Origin: Hoeflea sp. 108
Lineage (GTDB): Bacteria; Pseudomonadota; Alphaproteobacteria; Rhizobiales; Rhizobiaceae
DNA length: 64,000 bases
Reading direction: 5' to 3'
NCBI RefSeq assembly: GCF_000372965.1
Contig: NZ_KB890025.1
Span: forward strand, 186,001-250,000
The notes beneath the pieces are model-generated. The model did no database searches. It was given only the letters and a program-made list of their open reading frames with translations, and had not been told where the DNA came from. The translations under genes were made by a program, and so were the position numbers. Of this stretch, positions 52,276 to 61,549 are shown one piece after another; the stretch's first letter is position 1; each line of letters begins with the position of its first letter.

Positions 52276-53268
52276 ATGAAAATGAAACTGATCGGCTCGC
52301 TCGTGGGCGCGCTGCTTCTGTCGGTCGGCGCCAGCCAGGCGGAGTCGCTTACGCTATCGACGCCCGACGCCGACACCTCGGAAATCACGCTCGCTGCCAA
52401 GCATTTCGCCGAACTGGTCAAGCAGAAGACCAATGGCGATCTCGAAATCCGCGTCTTCCCGAACGGCACGCTCTATGGCGGCGATCCTTCGGCAGGCGTC
52501 AAGCAACTCGCCGGCGGCTCGCTCGACATGCTTTTGAACGCGACGTCGCTCTACGCCACTTTCAATCCGAAGTTCACCGCGATCGCGGTGCCTTACCTGT
52601 TCAACGACGTGACGCAGCTCAGGAGTTTTCTCGATGGAGAACCCGGTGAGGAACTGACCGCCGAGCTCGACAAGATCGGTATCAAGGGGCTCGACCTCTG
52701 GTCGCGGCCGCTCAGGCAGATCACGAATTCGAAGCTGCCGATCACCAAGCCGGAAGACCTCAAGGGCATGAAGCTGCGGGTGCCGAACAATCCGCTCTGG
52801 GTCGAATTCTTTGGCGCGATGGGCGCTGCGCCGACGCCGATGGCCTTCGCCGAGGTTTACAATGCCCTCCAGCTCAAGGTCGTCGATGGACAGGAAAACC
52901 CTGTTAACGTGCCTGTCAGCGCAAAGCTCTACGAGGTGCAGAAATACCTCACCATCAGCAATCACATTGCCGATGCCTGGGTGGTGGGCGTCAACCCCGC
53001 GCGCTTTGCAGCGCTGTCGGATGCGCACAAGAAGGCGCTGCAGGACGCGGCCCTGGAAACCGAGGCCTGGAAGGCTGAGAACGACGCTGCCGACATCGCA
53101 AAATCGATTGCGACGCTGAAGGAAAAGGGCGTGGAGGTCAACGAGTTGACGCCGGAGCAGCGCGAGGCCTTCATTGCCGTCTCGCGAAAGCTTTCCCCGA
53201 CCTTTGCGGGCCTCGTCAAGGACCAGGCATTCTTCGACCGTACCGTTGCCTTCGTCGGCAAGAACTGA
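52276..53268 (+). CDS. TRAP transporter solute-binding protein (DctP)
   Basis: 330 residues. Signal peptide of 22 residues ending SQA, then ESLTLSTPDADTSEITLAAKHFAELV. LWSRPLRQITNSKLPITKPEDLKGMKLRVPNNPLWVEFF contains the conserved arginine region that clamps the ligand's carboxylate, and VVDGQENPVNV is a DctP hallmark. The ligand is therefore an organic or sugar acid. GGAGG lies 9 nt before the ATG. Third transport-related segment of the operon with DctQ and DctM. Confidence 0.9.
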   Translation: MKMKLIGSLVGALLLSVGASQAESLTLSTPDADTSEITLAAKHFAELVKQKTNGDLEIRVFPNGTLYGGDPSAGVKQLAGGSLDMLLNATSLYATFNPKFTAIAVPYLFNDVTQLRSFLDGEPGEELTAELDKIGIKGLDLWSRPLRQITNSKLPITKPEDLKGMKLRVPNNPLWVEFFGAMGAAPTPMAFAEVYNALQLKVVDGQENPVNVPVSAKLYEVQKYLTISNHIADAWVVGVNPARFAALSDAHKKALQDAALETEAWKAENDAADIAKSIATLKEKGVEVNELTPEQREAFIAVSRKLSPTFAGLVKDQAFFDRTVAFVGKN

Positions 53269-53367
53269 CCGATCGAACCAGCGCAGTGACCTTTCTCGGG
53301 GGCGGCCGCGTGTCGTTCCCGAATGGCGCTGCGGATGTTCCCGGACCATTTCGCAAGGACCGTTCAG

Positions 53368-53922
53368 ATGAACTCCAAGGATCCACTGTTCGGCCGTGCC
53401 GTCAGGCTGGTAGCTGACGTCGCCGCCGGTGCCGCATGTGGCGGCATCCTGATCGTTGTGCTCATGCAGGTGACTGGCCGCCTGCTGGGCCGGCCTCTCC
53501 CCTGGACCGAGGAGGCCGTCCGTTTCCTCTTCATCTGGATGGTCTTTCTCGGGCTCGCCGCCGGTTTCCGAACCGTGGAATCGGCCCGCGTCGTGGTCTT
53601 CATGTCCATGGCGCGCGGTCTGTTCCGCCATATCGCGGTGCCGATCTATGTCGGCTCGTCGGTGGCGTTCTTCCTCATTACAGGATGGACCGGCATTACG
53701 CTCGTGCGCCAGCAGATCATGATGAACGAGGTGGCCGCCACCTTGCCGATACCGATGTGGGTTATCGGGCTGGTGATGCCGGTGTCTTCGGTCGTCGCCA
53801 TCCTGGCAATAATCGAGTCGCTCAGAAGCCGTCGCGATCTGATTGCCTTGCCGGAGCCGGGGCTTCCTCCGGGCGAGATCGCGCATGCCGACATCAACAT
53901 GACCACGGGTGCAAGATCATGA
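53368..53922 (+). CDS. TRAP transporter small permease (DctQ)
   Basis: 184 residues from ATG 53368 (AAGGA 8 nt upstream; 15 more in-frame codons precede). Four hydrophobic helices; LPWTEEAVRFLFIWMVFLG is the DctQ signature. The stop overlaps the DctM start (ATGA at 53919-53922). Confidence 0.88.
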   Translation: MNSKDPLFGRAVRLVADVAAGAACGGILIVVLMQVTGRLLGRPLPWTEEAVRFLFIWMVFLGLAAGFRTVESARVVVFMSMARGLFRHIAVPIYVGSSVAFFLITGWTGITLVRQQIMMNEVAATLPIPMWVIGLVMPVSSVVAILAIIESLRSRRDLIALPEPGLPPGEIAHADINMTTGARS

Positions 53923-55208
53923 GCATGAGCCTCTTTCTGCTGATCATTTTCTTCGTCATGAGCATGTTCGGAGTGCCGCTCGCCATTGCTCTGGGCCTGG
54001 CCGGCGTGGTTACGCTGCTGCTTTTCACGCCGATGCCGTTCGACCTTCTGACGCAGACGATGTTCTCGTCGATGAACTCGTTCCTGCTCGTTGCCGTTCC
54101 GCTGTTCATCCTGGTCGGAGCCGTGATGGAGCGCGGCAGGGTTGCCGAGCGCATCTTCGACTTTGCCGAGGCGATGGTCGGCTGGCTACCGGGTGGTCTT
54201 GGCCACGTCAACGTCATCTCGTCGGTCATATTTTCCGGCGTGTCCGGTTCGTCCGTAGCCGATATCGCCTCGGTTGGGGCAATCGAGATCAAGGCCATGG
54301 AGCGCCATGGCTTCCCCAAGGGTTATGCGGTCGGCATGACGCTGTGCACGGCGACGCTGTCGTCGATCATTCCGCCATCGATCCTCGTCGTCATCGCCGG
54401 TTCTATCGCCAATGTGTCGATCGGCACCCTGTTGGTTGCAGGTCTGGTGCCCGGCCTGTTCATCGCCTTTGCATTCATGATCTTCAACCACTTCTATTCG
54501 GTCTATTACGGCTACAACCCACCTTCGCCATTCGTGTTTCGTAATGTCGTCGTCACCGGTCTTCGAGCCATCCTTCCGATGCTGACCCCAATCATACTGG
54601 TGGCTGGCATTGCCAGCGGCGCATTCACGCCGACCGAAGCTGCGGCGGTTGCGGTGGTCTATGTGCTGGTGTTAGCGATGCTGGTCTACCGCACCATTCC
54701 GTTGTCGGAACTCCCTGAAATCCTGATCTCGACCGCGCGCATCTCGGGAACGATATTGTTCATCGCGGCCACCTCGCAGCTTGCGGCATGGATATTCGCC
54801 TATGAGGGCCTGCCGGACAAAGTGGCCATCCTGCTCGATGCCATGAGCGTCGGGCCTGTCTCCGGCATGCTCGTGATTTTCGCCTTCCTGCTGATCATCG
54901 GCATCTTCATGGAGGCGATCCCGGCGATGTTCATCCTGATCCCAGTGCTGATGCCGCCTGTCATGTCGCTCGGCATCGATCCGATCCACTTCCTGGTGGT
55001 CACCGTCATGACGCTGACGCTCGGCCTCGTAACACCGCCGGTGGGCGTTTGCCTGTTTGCGGCAGCACAAGTTGCCAATATGCGTGTCGAAGACGTGATC
55101 CGCGGCTCACTTGCGCCGATGACGGTGCTCACGGTGGCGATATTCCTGCTCGTCCTCTTCCCGGTGTTGACGCTCGGGCCGATACGCCTGCTGGGGCTTT
55201 ATCCATGA
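53919..55208 (+). CDS. TRAP transporter large permease (DctM)
   Basis: 429 residues from the ATG in the ATGA overlap; the open frame extends upstream only as an overlap with dctQ. About twelve hydrophobic helices. GHVNVISSVIFSGVSGSSVADIASVG and LGLVTPPVGVCLFAAAQVANM are the DctM hallmarks. It carries the sodium-driven transport path. The stop overlaps the gluconokinase start (ATGA at 55205-55208). Confidence 0.92.
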   Translation: MSMSLFLLIIFFVMSMFGVPLAIALGLAGVVTLLLFTPMPFDLLTQTMFSSMNSFLLVAVPLFILVGAVMERGRVAERIFDFAEAMVGWLPGGLGHVNVISSVIFSGVSGSSVADIASVGAIEIKAMERHGFPKGYAVGMTLCTATLSSIIPPSILVVIAGSIANVSIGTLLVAGLVPGLFIAFAFMIFNHFYSVYYGYNPPSPFVFRNVVVTGLRAILPMLTPIILVAGIASGAFTPTEAAAVAVVYVLVLAMLVYRTIPLSELPEILISTARISGTILFIAATSQLAAWIFAYEGLPDKVAILLDAMSVGPVSGMLVIFAFLLIIGIFMEAIPAMFILIPVLMPPVMSLGIDPIHFLVVTVMTLTLGLVTPPVGVCLFAAAQVANMRVEDVIRGSLAPMTVLTVAIFLLVLFPVLTLGPIRLLGLYP

Positions 55209-55768
55209 CATCGCGCATCTCCGTGCCAGCAGGCTCCCGCGAACGGGACGCAGGACCAAAATACCTTGTCGTCATGGGCATTGCCGGAACGGGCAAGACG
55301 GAGATCGGACGACGGCTCGCAGAAGCGCTCGGAAGCGCTTTTGTCGAGGCCGACCAGTTCCACAGCCAGGAAAACGTGGAGCGGATGCGACGCGGCATCG
55401 GCCTGACCGATGCCGATCGGTGGCCCTGGCTTGCCGCTGTCTGCGATGCAGCCTCCGCCGAGACGTCGCAGCCGGTGGTGATTGCCTGCTCCACGCTCAA
55501 GCGAAGCTACAGGGACTTTCTGCGGCAGAGACTGGGGGATGTGCAGCTGCTGTTCCTGCACGGGGCGAGGGAACTTATCAAATCAAGGCTGCTGGCCCGC
55601 AAGGACCACTTTGCCTCGGCCTCCTTGCTCGAAAGCCAGCTCAACACCCTGGAACCTCCAGATGCAGGCGAGAGCGCCATCTGGCTCGATGTTGCAGCAA
55701 CCCCTGATACAATCGTCGCCGAGGCAATGCTGGCACTCGCCTCACGTGGCGCCGACAGGGCGAGATAG
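55205..55768 (+). CDS. Gluconokinase (GntK family)
   Basis: 187 residues. P-loop GIAGTGKT at residues 25-32, then FVEADQFHSQENVERMRRGIGLTDADRWPWL and IACSTLKRSYRDFLRQ, all typical of thermoresistant gluconokinase. The P-loop differs slightly from the usual GVSGSGKS. It phosphorylates gluconate or a related aldonate. Translational coupling to the TRAP permease implies the TRAP ligand, or its product after the two dehydrogenases, is an aldonic acid. Confidence 0.88.
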   Translation: MTSRISVPAGSRERDAGPKYLVVMGIAGTGKTEIGRRLAEALGSAFVEADQFHSQENVERMRRGIGLTDADRWPWLAAVCDAASAETSQPVVIACSTLKRSYRDFLRQRLGDVQLLFLHGARELIKSRLLARKDHFASASLLESQLNTLEPPDAGESAIWLDVAATPDTIVAEAMLALASRGADRAR

Positions 55769-55844
55769 AGAACGAACTCAGGTACTGAGCTTGTGCTCGC
55801 CTGATCAGGTGCGAAGGCACTCCCTGGTTCGATTGCATCGTCGG

Positions 55845-55876
55845 TGAGGCCGACCGTTTTTCTCTTTTTGGCCTCA
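55845..55876 (+). terminator. Possible terminator after the TRAP/gluconokinase operon
   Basis: TGAGGCC (55845-55851) pairs with GGCCTCA (55870-55876) around a T-rich 18-nt loop, about 75 nt after the kinase stop. The stem is short and not followed by T's, so it is weak evidence. Confidence 0.3.
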
Positions 55877-55998
55877 TCAGCTCCCTGAATGTATGGGACG
55901 CCTGCAACACTTGGGCTTGGCGATGCTGCACAACTGCCGTATGGGAGGGGGTGTTTCACCGCCCGTCGGGCCGACAGCTGTCGTTACCAAAGCAGATA

Positions 55999-56394
55999 AT
56001 GCGCAAGAGCAAGGTACATCAAACGCGAGCGACCGGCTTTCTGCCGGCCATTCTGCTGTTTTGTGTCGCCTCGATCGCAGTCCTGTGCGGCCCCCCGGCC
56101 AATGGGACGCCCTGGACGCAATCGCAGTCCAGCGCTGCCATGGACAGCGTCGACATTCTCGACCGCCACAACGCCCCCGATTTCCCAAGGCGTCTTTTCG
56201 TCGTCGTGGACCAGAGATCGGTCAAGGCGCTGGCGGCGCATGACGACGACAAGTCCAAGGGTGCATTGGTCCCCACCGATGTCGGGCTCGCCGCACCCTA
56301 TGTCGCGGCGCGGTCCCCTGCCATCCATCTCCGGATGGTCAGCCCCGAAGCGCCGCATGGCTACAAGACCCGCGCGCCTCCCCGCATCGCCTGA
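55999..56394 (+). CDS. Hypothetical small exported protein
   Basis: 131 residues from ATG 55999. Basic N-terminus (MRKSKVHQTRATG), then a hydrophobic segment FLPAILLFCVASIAVLCG that acts as signal peptide or anchor, then a polar, Asp- and Arg-rich domain including LFVVVDQRSVKALAAHDDDKSKG. I do not recognise it. It precedes secDF by 93 nt on the same strand. No homologous motif is visible; coding status is moderately likely because of the coherent signal sequence. Confidence 0.45.
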   Translation: MRKSKVHQTRATGFLPAILLFCVASIAVLCGPPANGTPWTQSQSSAAMDSVDILDRHNAPDFPRRLFVVVDQRSVKALAAHDDDKSKGALVPTDVGLAAPYVAARSPAIHLRMVSPEAPHGYKTRAPPRIA

Positions 56395-56487
56395 TCTTTC
56401 CTGACTGCTGCGGTTCTTCGCAGCCTCGACATTTAGGCTTACGCCTGAGCGCAGGACGCCCAGGCTCGCCATCACAGGATCAGAATT

Positions 56488-59019
56488 ATGCGAACTTCCC
56501 GATGGGTGTTGGTGACTTACACCATCATCATTCTGGCCGGCATCATTGCCGCGCTGCCCAATATCCTCACGCAACAGCAACTTGCGGCACTGCCCGGCTG
56601 GTTCCCCAAGAAGCAGATCACGCTTGGCCTCGACCTCCAGGGCGGATCGCATCTTGTCCTTGAAGTGGATGCGAAGACGCTGAAGGCAGACCGCCTTCGC
56701 TCGCTGCTGGACGACGTGCGCGGCGCCCTGCGCAAGGAGCGTATCAACGCATCGTCGGCGCGGCTCGCAGGCGATGCCATTGTCGTCACCATTGCCGACG
56801 ATGCGCAGCGCGCGACGGCGCTCACCACGCTACAGGCGCTGGCTGTTCCCGTCAGCGGCCTCGGCCTTGGCGGTGGCGTGCCTGACATCGCGGTCAGCCA
56901 GGCCGACAACCAGATCAAGGTCGGTCTTACCGAGGCCGGGTTGCGCGACAAGCTTGACGCGGCACTCCAGCAGAGCCTCGAGATCGTGCGCCAGCGCGTC
57001 GACCAGGTCGGCGTCGCCGAGCCGACGATCCAGCGCGTCGGCAGCGACCGCATGCTGGTGCAGCTTCCCGGGCTCCAGGATCCGACGAGGCTGCGCGCAT
57101 TGCTTGGCAGCACGGCCAAGATGACCTTCCACATGGTGGCCAACGTTGCCAGCGGCGAGCCGCTTCCACGTGGCGTGACCATGATGCCCGATGCCAAGTC
57201 GGGCGCGCAGTATCCTGTCGAAGACCGCGTTGCGCTGGATGGCGCACGCCTCACCGATGCCCGCGCCAACTTCGACCAGCGCACCCAGGAGCCATTGGTT
57301 TCCTTCCGTTTCGACAGCGTTGGCGCGCGCCAGTTCGCCGAGATCACCGCTGCCAATGTCGGCAAGCCCTTCGCCATCGTGCTCGACGGCAAGGTGCTGT
57401 CGGCGCCCGTCATTCGCGAGCCCATCACCGGCGGCTCGGGCCAGATCAGCGGCAATTTCAGCGTCGAAGAGACGGTGACGCTTTCGGCGCTGCTGCGCGC
57501 TGGTGCGCTGCCGGCGCCGCTGACCGTTATCGAAGAACGCACTGTCGGTCCTGACCTTGGCGGCGACGTCATCAAGATGGGCATCTACACCGGCATCGCC
57601 GGTTTCGTGGCCGTTGTGCTGTTCATGGTGGCGCTCTACGGCAGCTGGGGCATGATCGCCAATTTCACGCTGTTGCTGCACCTGATCCTGACCTTCGGCG
57701 TGCTGACGCTGATCGGCGGCACGCTGACTTTGCCCGGCATCGCCGGCATCATCCTTGGCATTGGCTTCGGCGTCGACGCCAACATCCTGATCAACGAACG
57801 CATAAGGGAAGAGTCGAAGAAGGGGTTGAGCGCTTTCGCGGCCTTGGACAATGGCTTCAAGCGCGCATATTCGACCATTGTCGACGCCAACGTGACGTCG
57901 CTTATTGCCACCGGCCTGCTGTTCATGTTCGGCTCGGGCCCGGTGCGCGGCTTTGCAATCACCATGTTCCTGGGCACCTGCCTGTCGATGTTCACCGCCG
58001 TTTCGGTGACGCGCATCCTGATGGCCGCCGTGGTGCGCCGCAAGCGCCTGAAGACGATCACGATCGAACCGCTGATCCGCTTCTTCCCGGAAAAGACCTC
58101 GGTCTCGTTCATGAAGGCGCGCTATCTCGGCATCGGCATGTCGATCTTCCTGTCGCTCGCTTCGATCGGCCTCTTCTTCAAGCCGGGCCTCAACTACGGC
58201 ATCGACTTCAAGGGTGGCATCCAGGTCGAGATTGCGACGTCTACCCCGGCCGACCTGTCACAGCTGCGCAGCACGCTGGGCAGCTTGAACATCGGCGAGG
58301 TGGCGCTGCAGCAGATCGGCAGCGACGGCAACGTGCTCATCCGCGTCCAGCGCCAGGACGGCGGCGAAACGGCACAGACCGCTGCCGTTGACGCCATCAA
58401 GGCTGCCGTGCAGAAGCTCGACCCAAGCGTGAAGTTCGAACGCACCGAAGTGGTGGGTCCGAAGGTCAGCGGTGAGTTGGCGCAATCCGGCATCATGGCG
58501 GTGGTGTTGGCCGCCCTCGCCATGCTGATCTACATCTGGTGGCGTTTCGAATGGAACTTCGCCATCGGAGCCATCGCCACGCTTGTGCTGGATACCACCA
58601 AGATGGTGGGCTTCTTCGCGCTGTTCGGGCTGGACTTCAACCTGACGGCGATCGCGGCCCTTTTGACCATCATCGGTTACTCGGTGAACGACAAGGTCGT
58701 GGTCTATGATCGCATGCGCGAAAACCTGCGCCTGTACAAGAAGATGCCGCTGCGCGAACTCATCGACATGAGCATCAACCAGGTGTTCGCACGCTGTATC
58801 TACACCTCGGTAGCGATCCTGCTCTCGATGCTGCCGATGGCCATCTGGGGCGGCAGTGCCGTCGAGAACTTCGCCGTGCCCATGGTGTTCGGCGTGTTCA
58901 TCGCGACGACCTCGTCGATCTTCATCGCAGCACCGATCCTGCTCTTGCTGGGCGACTGGTGGCAGCATCGCAAGGTCGAGCAGGCAGAAGGCGCCACGGC
59001 GAGTCTCGCCAAGGGCTGA
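56488..59019 (+). CDS. secDF: Fused protein translocase subunit SecDF
   Basis: 843 residues joining SecD (about 1-530) and SecF (about 540-843) in one chain, with twelve predicted helices. The N-terminal ITLGLDLQGGSHLVLEVD is the SecD motif; GILGIGFGVDANILINERIREE-type residues (GIGFGVDANILINERIRE) form the SecD TM4 proton path. GLNYGIDFKGGIQVEI is the SecF start, and IGYSVNDKVVVYDRMRENLR is the SecF TM4 motif. It uses the proton gradient to pull exported proteins out of SecYEG. It is alone here, without yajC. A terminator follows. Confidence 0.92.
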   Translation: MRTSRWVLVTYTIIILAGIIAALPNILTQQQLAALPGWFPKKQITLGLDLQGGSHLVLEVDAKTLKADRLRSLLDDVRGALRKERINASSARLAGDAIVVTIADDAQRATALTTLQALAVPVSGLGLGGGVPDIAVSQADNQIKVGLTEAGLRDKLDAALQQSLEIVRQRVDQVGVAEPTIQRVGSDRMLVQLPGLQDPTRLRALLGSTAKMTFHMVANVASGEPLPRGVTMMPDAKSGAQYPVEDRVALDGARLTDARANFDQRTQEPLVSFRFDSVGARQFAEITAANVGKPFAIVLDGKVLSAPVIREPITGGSGQISGNFSVEETVTLSALLRAGALPAPLTVIEERTVGPDLGGDVIKMGIYTGIAGFVAVVLFMVALYGSWGMIANFTLLLHLILTFGVLTLIGGTLTLPGIAGIILGIGFGVDANILINERIREESKKGLSAFAALDNGFKRAYSTIVDANVTSLIATGLLFMFGSGPVRGFAITMFLGTCLSMFTAVSVTRILMAAVVRRKRLKTITIEPLIRFFPEKTSVSFMKARYLGIGMSIFLSLASIGLFFKPGLNYGIDFKGGIQVEIATSTPADLSQLRSTLGSLNIGEVALQQIGSDGNVLIRVQRQDGGETAQTAAVDAIKAAVQKLDPSVKFERTEVVGPKVSGELAQSGIMAVVLAALAMLIYIWWRFEWNFAIGAIATLVLDTTKMVGFFALFGLDFNLTAIAALLTIIGYSVNDKVVVYDRMRENLRLYKKMPLRELIDMSINQVFARCIYTSVAILLSMLPMAIWGGSAVENFAVPMVFGVFIATTSSIFIAAPILLLLGDWWQHRKVEQAEGATASLAKG

Positions 59020-59028
59020 AAACCGAAC

Positions 59029-59056
59029 CGGGCAGCCCTTGTGGCTGCCCGTTTCT
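59029..59056 (+). terminator. Intrinsic terminator of secDF
   Basis: CGGGCAGCC (59029-59037) pairs with GGCTGCCCG (59043-59051), 5-nt loop, followed by TTTCTT, 10 nt after the secDF stop. Confidence 0.8.
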
Positions 59057-59168
59057 TCATTGCAGGGCCATGAACGATCATGCTGCCCGGTCTTTTTCGT
59101 CGCGATCGAGCATGGCGACGATGACCGGCCTTAGCCGAGGTCTCCCGCTTACCGGTAGCAATGGGCAT

Positions 59169-59198
59169 ACATTGTGCATATATATGGATGCGCAATGT
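59169..59198. promoter_or_regulatory. Inverted-repeat operator upstream of the MocR-type regulator
   Basis: ACATTGTGCAT (59169-59179) and ATGCGCAATGT (59188-59198) form an 11-bp inverted repeat with one mismatch, spaced by 8 nt of ATATATGG. The AT-rich centre resembles a -10 region. It overlaps possible upstream start codons, which supports the later ATG at 59216. Probably an autoregulatory site. Confidence 0.55.
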
Positions 59199-59215
59199 TG
59201 GAGCCCTGCGACGTC

Positions 59216-60604
59216 ATGACTGCAACGGCATGGTTGCCGACGATATCGAAAGCGGCGGGGCCGCTTTACCTGGCCATCGCCGACGCGCTGTCGGCCGACA
59301 TCGCTTCAGGCAGGCTGGAGAACGGCTTCCGGCTGCCGCCACAGCGGACATTGGCCGACCAGCTCGGCATCGACTTCACCACGGTGAGCCGCGCCTATGC
59401 CGAGGCCCGCAAGCGCGGCCTGATCGAAGGCCGCGTCGGTCAGGGCACCTATGTGCGGGCGCGTCGTCCCGCCGGGCCCGCACCTGTCGTGACCGGCATC
59501 ATCGATATGAGCATGAACTTGCCGCCTCGTTTCGACGACGCCGAGCTTGCCGCGCGCATGTGGGATGCAATGTCGGGGCTGGAGACGGCTGCCGGGCTCG
59601 ACCTCATGATGCGCTACCAGGAGGCGGGCGGCACGTCCCGCGACAAGGCCTCGGGTGCCGCCTGGCTTGCGCCGCGCCTGGGCGAAATTGGCCCCGGCCG
59701 GCTGCTGCTGACGCCCGGCGCACAAGGCGCGCTGCTGGCGCTTGTCGGTGCTCTTGCCGCACCGGGCGAGACGATTTGCGCCGAGGCGCTGACCTATCCG
59801 GGGTTCTTGGCCGTAGCCGAACATTTCAGGTTGCGGGTCGCCGGCGTTGCCATGGATGCCCAGGGGCTCATTCCCGAAGCCTTCGAGGAAGTCTGCCGCA
59901 CGCAGTCGCCCAAGGCACTCTACACGACGCCGACGCTGCACAACCCGACCACCGCAACGCTGCCGCTGGAACGCCGGGAGCGCATCGCCGGCATTGCGCG
60001 GCGCTACAATGTTCTGATCGTCGAGGACGACGCCTATGGCGCTATACCTGTGAAACCGGTGCCGCCCTTTGCGGCGATCGCGCCAGACGTCACCTATCAC
60101 ATATCAGGCCTCGCCAAATGCGTGTCGCCGGCGCTCAGGGTCGCCTATCTGGTGGTGCCGCAGGAGCGCGGTGTCGGTCATCTTGCGGGGGCTATCAGGG
60201 CGACTGCCGGCATGGCCTCGCCGCTGACGGCGGCGATCGCCACACGCTGGATCGAAGGAGGTGTCGCGCAAGCGGTGCTGGAGGCCATCCGCACCGAGGC
60301 CCGTCAGCGCCAGGCCATCGTCGCCCAGACCTTGCCAAGTGAGCTGGTGCAGGCCGATCCCGAAGGCTTCCACGCCTGGCTGAAGCTGCCTGGTCACTGG
60401 CACCGCAGCGACTTTGCCGCGCGCCTGCGCTCGGCAGGCATCGGCGTCGTCACCAGCGATGCGTTTGCGGTCGGAGGCGTGGCTACGGAGGCGGTCAGGC
60501 TCGGGCTGGGCGCGGCGCCCGATCAGGCCTCGCTCGCGGCAGGTCTCCGGACCGTGGCCGAGCTGCTTGCCGAACAGTCGGCGATGTCGACGATGGTGGT
60601 TTGA
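59216..60604 (+). CDS. MocR-family GntR/aminotransferase fusion regulator
   Basis: 462 residues from ATG 59216; ATG 59195 and a start at 59174 lie within the inverted-repeat operator. N-terminal winged helix (PLYLAIADALSADIASGRL, LPPQRTLADQLGIDFTTVSRAYAEA, about 10-75) and an aminotransferase-like domain (about 100-455). The PLP lysine position is in HISGLAKCVSPALRVAY, where AKC replaces the usual SKT/SKS, with Lys kept. VEDDAYG and PTLHNPTT (substrate carboxylate/PLP region) are conserved. The target gene is unclear: the neighbour at 60609 is convergent, so it may control distant genes or itself. Confidence 0.85.
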   Translation: MTATAWLPTISKAAGPLYLAIADALSADIASGRLENGFRLPPQRTLADQLGIDFTTVSRAYAEARKRGLIEGRVGQGTYVRARRPAGPAPVVTGIIDMSMNLPPRFDDAELAARMWDAMSGLETAAGLDLMMRYQEAGGTSRDKASGAAWLAPRLGEIGPGRLLLTPGAQGALLALVGALAAPGETICAEALTYPGFLAVAEHFRLRVAGVAMDAQGLIPEAFEEVCRTQSPKALYTTPTLHNPTTATLPLERRERIAGIARRYNVLIVEDDAYGAIPVKPVPPFAAIAPDVTYHISGLAKCVSPALRVAYLVVPQERGVGHLAGAIRATAGMASPLTAAIATRWIEGGVAQAVLEAIRTEARQRQAIVAQTLPSELVQADPEGFHAWLKLPGHWHRSDFAARLRSAGIGVVTSDAFAVGGVATEAVRLGLGAAPDQASLAAGLRTVAELLAEQSAMSTMVV

Positions 60605-60608
60605 GCGC

Positions 60609-61538
60609 CTAGGCTGGTTCGGCAGCTGACGGCATTGCTGCCGGAAATGGTCCGGCAAACGGTTCGATCCGGTTCATGCCGAGCATTTCATTGAGTGGCT
60701 TCTCATCGCTGACGCGCCGGAACATGCCCGGTGACATCCAGCGTGCATGGCCATCCAGATTGGGCGCGCCGCGGCCCGACCCGACATCGTCGATCCACAA
60801 AGTTCGCGTCTCCAGCGAAATGCGGGTCAGGCCGGTCGAATTGGGTACGCCGGCATGCGCATGGGCGCTCGAGAAGGCGATGACCTCGCCAGGGGCGATG
60901 ACGACGGGAAATGCCTCGGCCTCGAGCTGCTCGGTCAAATGCGGGATCGCAGCGTCGGCGTCGTTGGCGTTGCGTCCGCCGGCCTTGGATCGCTCGATGA
61001 CAGCCATCAGGTCGAATGTCGCGCTGGTGTTGGCAACCGGCCGGTCCCACAGCGATGGATACATGGCGAAGGTGCGGTCGGCGTCGATATCGTAGATCGG
61101 TGCCCACCAGTTGGTCTGGGCATAGAGATTCGAACCCCAGGTGTCGCGATGAAAGGCGATGGTCGCCGTCGTGCGGGCTCGAGGAACTGCCGCACCGCGA
61201 TCCTGGTGCGGCTGGAAACGGAGGTAGAGGCTGTCGCGGGCAAGCTCGTGGGCGTCGAGGCCGGCGGCTTCGAACATGTCCCGCCACAGCCGCTTGACCT
61301 CCGGCGCCCTGGCGAAGTCGCGCTGACGCCGGGCGAAGCTCTCGGTCTGTTCGTGATGCGAGAGGTGGCGATGGATCTCGATGGGAACATACGGCGCGAA
61401 CGCATCTTCGAGGAAGGCGCGGGCAAAAGTCACCAGCTCCCGCATCGGCGTCAGGCCGGCAAGGCGCAGGATCTCCCCGGCATAGATGCGGTCGTGGAAG
61501 TCGCGCGGGGCGAGCGGCCCCTCGATCCCGGTGTACAT
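60609..61538 (-). CDS. Probable Fe(II)/2-oxoglutarate-dependent oxygenase-like protein
   Basis: 309 residues. The segment TIAFHRDTWGSN supplies an HxD-like pair, AFSSAHAHAGVPNSTG supplies the distal His, and RISLETRTLWIDD a following Arg, the order seen in phytanoyl-CoA-dioxygenase-like proteins. The rest is unfamiliar. It converges on the MocR-type gene with a 4-nt gap and lies immediately downstream of the cytochrome bd operon (12-nt gap), so it may be cotranscribed with it. Substrate unknown; loss of activity cannot be excluded without a structural model. Confidence 0.55.
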   Translation of the reverse strand: MYTGIEGPLAPRDFHDRIYAGEILRLAGLTPMRELVTFARAFLEDAFAPYVPIEIHRHLSHHEQTESFARRQRDFARAPEVKRLWRDMFEAAGLDAHELARDSLYLRFQPHQDRGAAVPRARTTATIAFHRDTWGSNLYAQTNWWAPIYDIDADRTFAMYPSLWDRPVANTSATFDLMAVIERSKAGGRNANDADAAIPHLTEQLEAEAFPVVIAPGEVIAFSSAHAHAGVPNSTGLTRISLETRTLWIDDVGSGRGAPNLDGHARWMSPGMFRRVSDEKPLNEMLGMNRIEPFAGPFPAAMPSAAEPA

Positions 61539-61549
61539 CGTGGCGTGTC

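Noticed and set aside
55826..55840. TGGTTCGATT resembling a tRNA T-loop
   Set aside because: No matching D- or anticodon arm on either side and no acceptor stem; probably chance.
61121..61140. tRNA T-arm-like GGTTCGAAT complement
   Set aside because: It lies inside the coding frame of the oxygenase-like protein and no acceptor or anticodon arms fold around it.
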